Shown here: piece by piece, positions 6,985 to 8,253 of the stretch
Layout of the letters: each line of letters starts with the position of its first letter
Position numbering within the stretch: position 1 is the stretch's first letter
Source of the DNA: Thermohalobaculum sp964467005
GTDB taxonomy: Bacteria > Pseudomonadota > Alphaproteobacteria > Rhodobacterales > Rhodobacteraceae
Direction: 5' to 3'
Assembly: GCA_964467005.1 (NCBI GenBank)
Contig: CAYXPI010000163.1
Span: 1 to 8,253 of the forward strand
DNA: 8,253 nucleotides
Made by a program: the position numbers and the translations under genes
Notes under the pieces: generated by a model
Database searches by the model: none
Seen by the model: only the letters and a program-made list of their open reading frames with translations
What the model was told of the DNA's origin: nothing

Positions 6985-7399
6985 ACCGGGACCCTCCTGG
7001 ATCGAGCCGCCGACCTTTCCGATCATCATCCGGCCGAAGGCCCGTCTTCGGGTCGAGTGCGGGCGTGTAGGGCCCCACAACCCAGGACCACGCCTCCTCG
7101 ATCCGGAACCAGCGATCGCAGAGGATCCAACTCAAAACGTCCCAACCGTCATGCGTTGGCGTCCCGACGAGGGTCACACCATTGCCGGGCTTTCCACTCG
7201 GGCGGTTGGCCTTGACCTGATACCGCCGGCCGTCGAACACGACGTCATCGCCGCGCCGGACGGCCGTGGCGCCGGCCATGGACGCGGCAGACGCGGCCTC
7301 CGACAGTCCGGCCAACCGAGCCGCATCGTGTTCGGAGACCGCGGAGGTGGTGCGCGGCAGCACGCCGTAGCGACGCGCCCAGGCAAGGGCGTCGCGCAC
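6974..7399 (-). CDS. Small protein with YQVKANRPSGKPG motif, unknown function
   Basis: The predicted protein has 141 residues from a GTG (7397-7399) that is preceded by GAGGG 8 nt upstream. The frame stays open up to 7684, but the upstream part runs antisense through acuI. The protein begins MRDALAWARRYGVLP, has an acidic segment SEHDAARLAGL (22-32), then GDDVVFDGRRYQVKANRPSGKPGNGVTLVG (50-79), GWDVLSWILCDRWFRIEEAWSW (85-106) and LRPDDDRKGRRL (121-132). I recall small uncharacterised bacterial proteins with the same YQVKANRPSGKPG, W.ILYD and RKG.RL order, which supports a real, nearly full-length gene. The D..YQVK arrangement resembles the core of PD-(D/E)xK nuclease-fold proteins, but this is only a pattern resemblance. 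It overlaps the regulator by 11 nt and is divergent from acuI. Confidence 0.65.
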   Translation of the reverse strand: MRDALAWARRYGVLPRTTSAVSEHDAARLAGLSEAASAASMAGATAVRRGDDVVFDGRRYQVKANRPSGKPGNGVTLVGTPTHDGWDVLSWILCDRWFRIEEAWSWVVGPYTPALDPKTGLRPDDDRKGRRLDPGGSRFGE

Positions 7400-7547
7400 C
7401 CGCGCCGCCCTCAGCGCCGCGCCGCCGACCGAGGCGTCGTCGGGACCGTCCGCCGCGCGCACCGTCACCGCGCGGTCCTCGGTGAGCCGTCTTGCCAAAC
7501 GCCCAAATGTCTGACCCTTCTGGTCGCAGCCAAAACAGGAGGAACCC
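7400..7547. other. Divergent intergenic region upstream of acuI
   Basis: This 148-bp gap lies between the YQVKANR gene and acuI. It holds AGGAGG (7537-7542), a strong ribosome-binding site for acuI 5 nt before its ATG, and a short dyad GACC-5 nt-GGTC (7513-7525) that could be a regulator half-site pair but is weak. TTGCCA at 7492-7497 could be a -35 box, but no -10 follows at 17 nt. I see no convincing promoter. Confidence 0.35.

Positions 7548-8253
<706 letters not shown>

Noticed and set aside
7513..7525. GACC/GGTC dyad as a FadR-type operator
   Set aside because: Only four bases per arm; too short to call in DNA of this composition.

Overview
The window reads as chromosomal DNA of a very GC-rich alphaproteobacterium, most probably Rhodobacterales. 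The basis is a MipZ-type division ATPase, a cysteine-free alphaproteobacterial L31, an AcuI that closely resembles the Rhodobacter enzyme as I recall it, and codon use dominated by G/C third positions. No transposase, integrase, tRNA, rRNA or CRISPR array was seen, so this looks like ordinary chromosome rather than an island.

Layout. (1) 2-508, plus strand: the C-terminal end of a secreted SPOR-domain protein. (2) 509-733: a convergent gap holding two inverted copies of an unusual structured element. (3) 734-3128, minus strand: a likely transcription unit rpmE - mipZ - ugd, covering ribosomal protein L31, division-site positioning and UDP-glucuronate synthesis, with a plausible sigma70 promoter upstream of rpmE. 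(4) 3307-4236, plus strand: a periplasmic OmpA-like peptidoglycan-binding protein, divergent from rpmE. (5) 4226-5408, minus strand: prs (PRPP synthetase) followed by a 57-residue two-helix membrane protein whose GTG start overlaps the prs stop. (6) 5409-5671: a gap holding two more inverted copies of the element. (7) 5672-7399, minus strand: three overlapping genes, namely a small protein with a YQVKANRPSGKPG motif, a GntR/FCD regulator starting at TTG, and a conserved-looking protein of unknown function. (8) 7548 to the end, plus strand: the N-terminal 235 residues of an acrylyl-CoA reductase (AcuI).

The most interesting observation is the repeated element. Four copies (528-618, 630-725, 5488-5576, 5571-5669) share a conserved 59-62 nt core that begins GGCCCCGCCC(A/G)CCCGGG and ends CCCC(C/T)ATCGGCC. 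Each core is enclosed by a 14-19 bp stem whose sequence differs between copies while complementarity is kept. Three of the four copies begin 2 to 19 nt after a stop codon, on the strand of the gene just ended. At both loci the copies form an inverted pair. This looks like a family of structured 3'-end RNA elements or unusual terminators, or a small mobile element that inserts into terminator hairpins. I do not recognise it as a named family.
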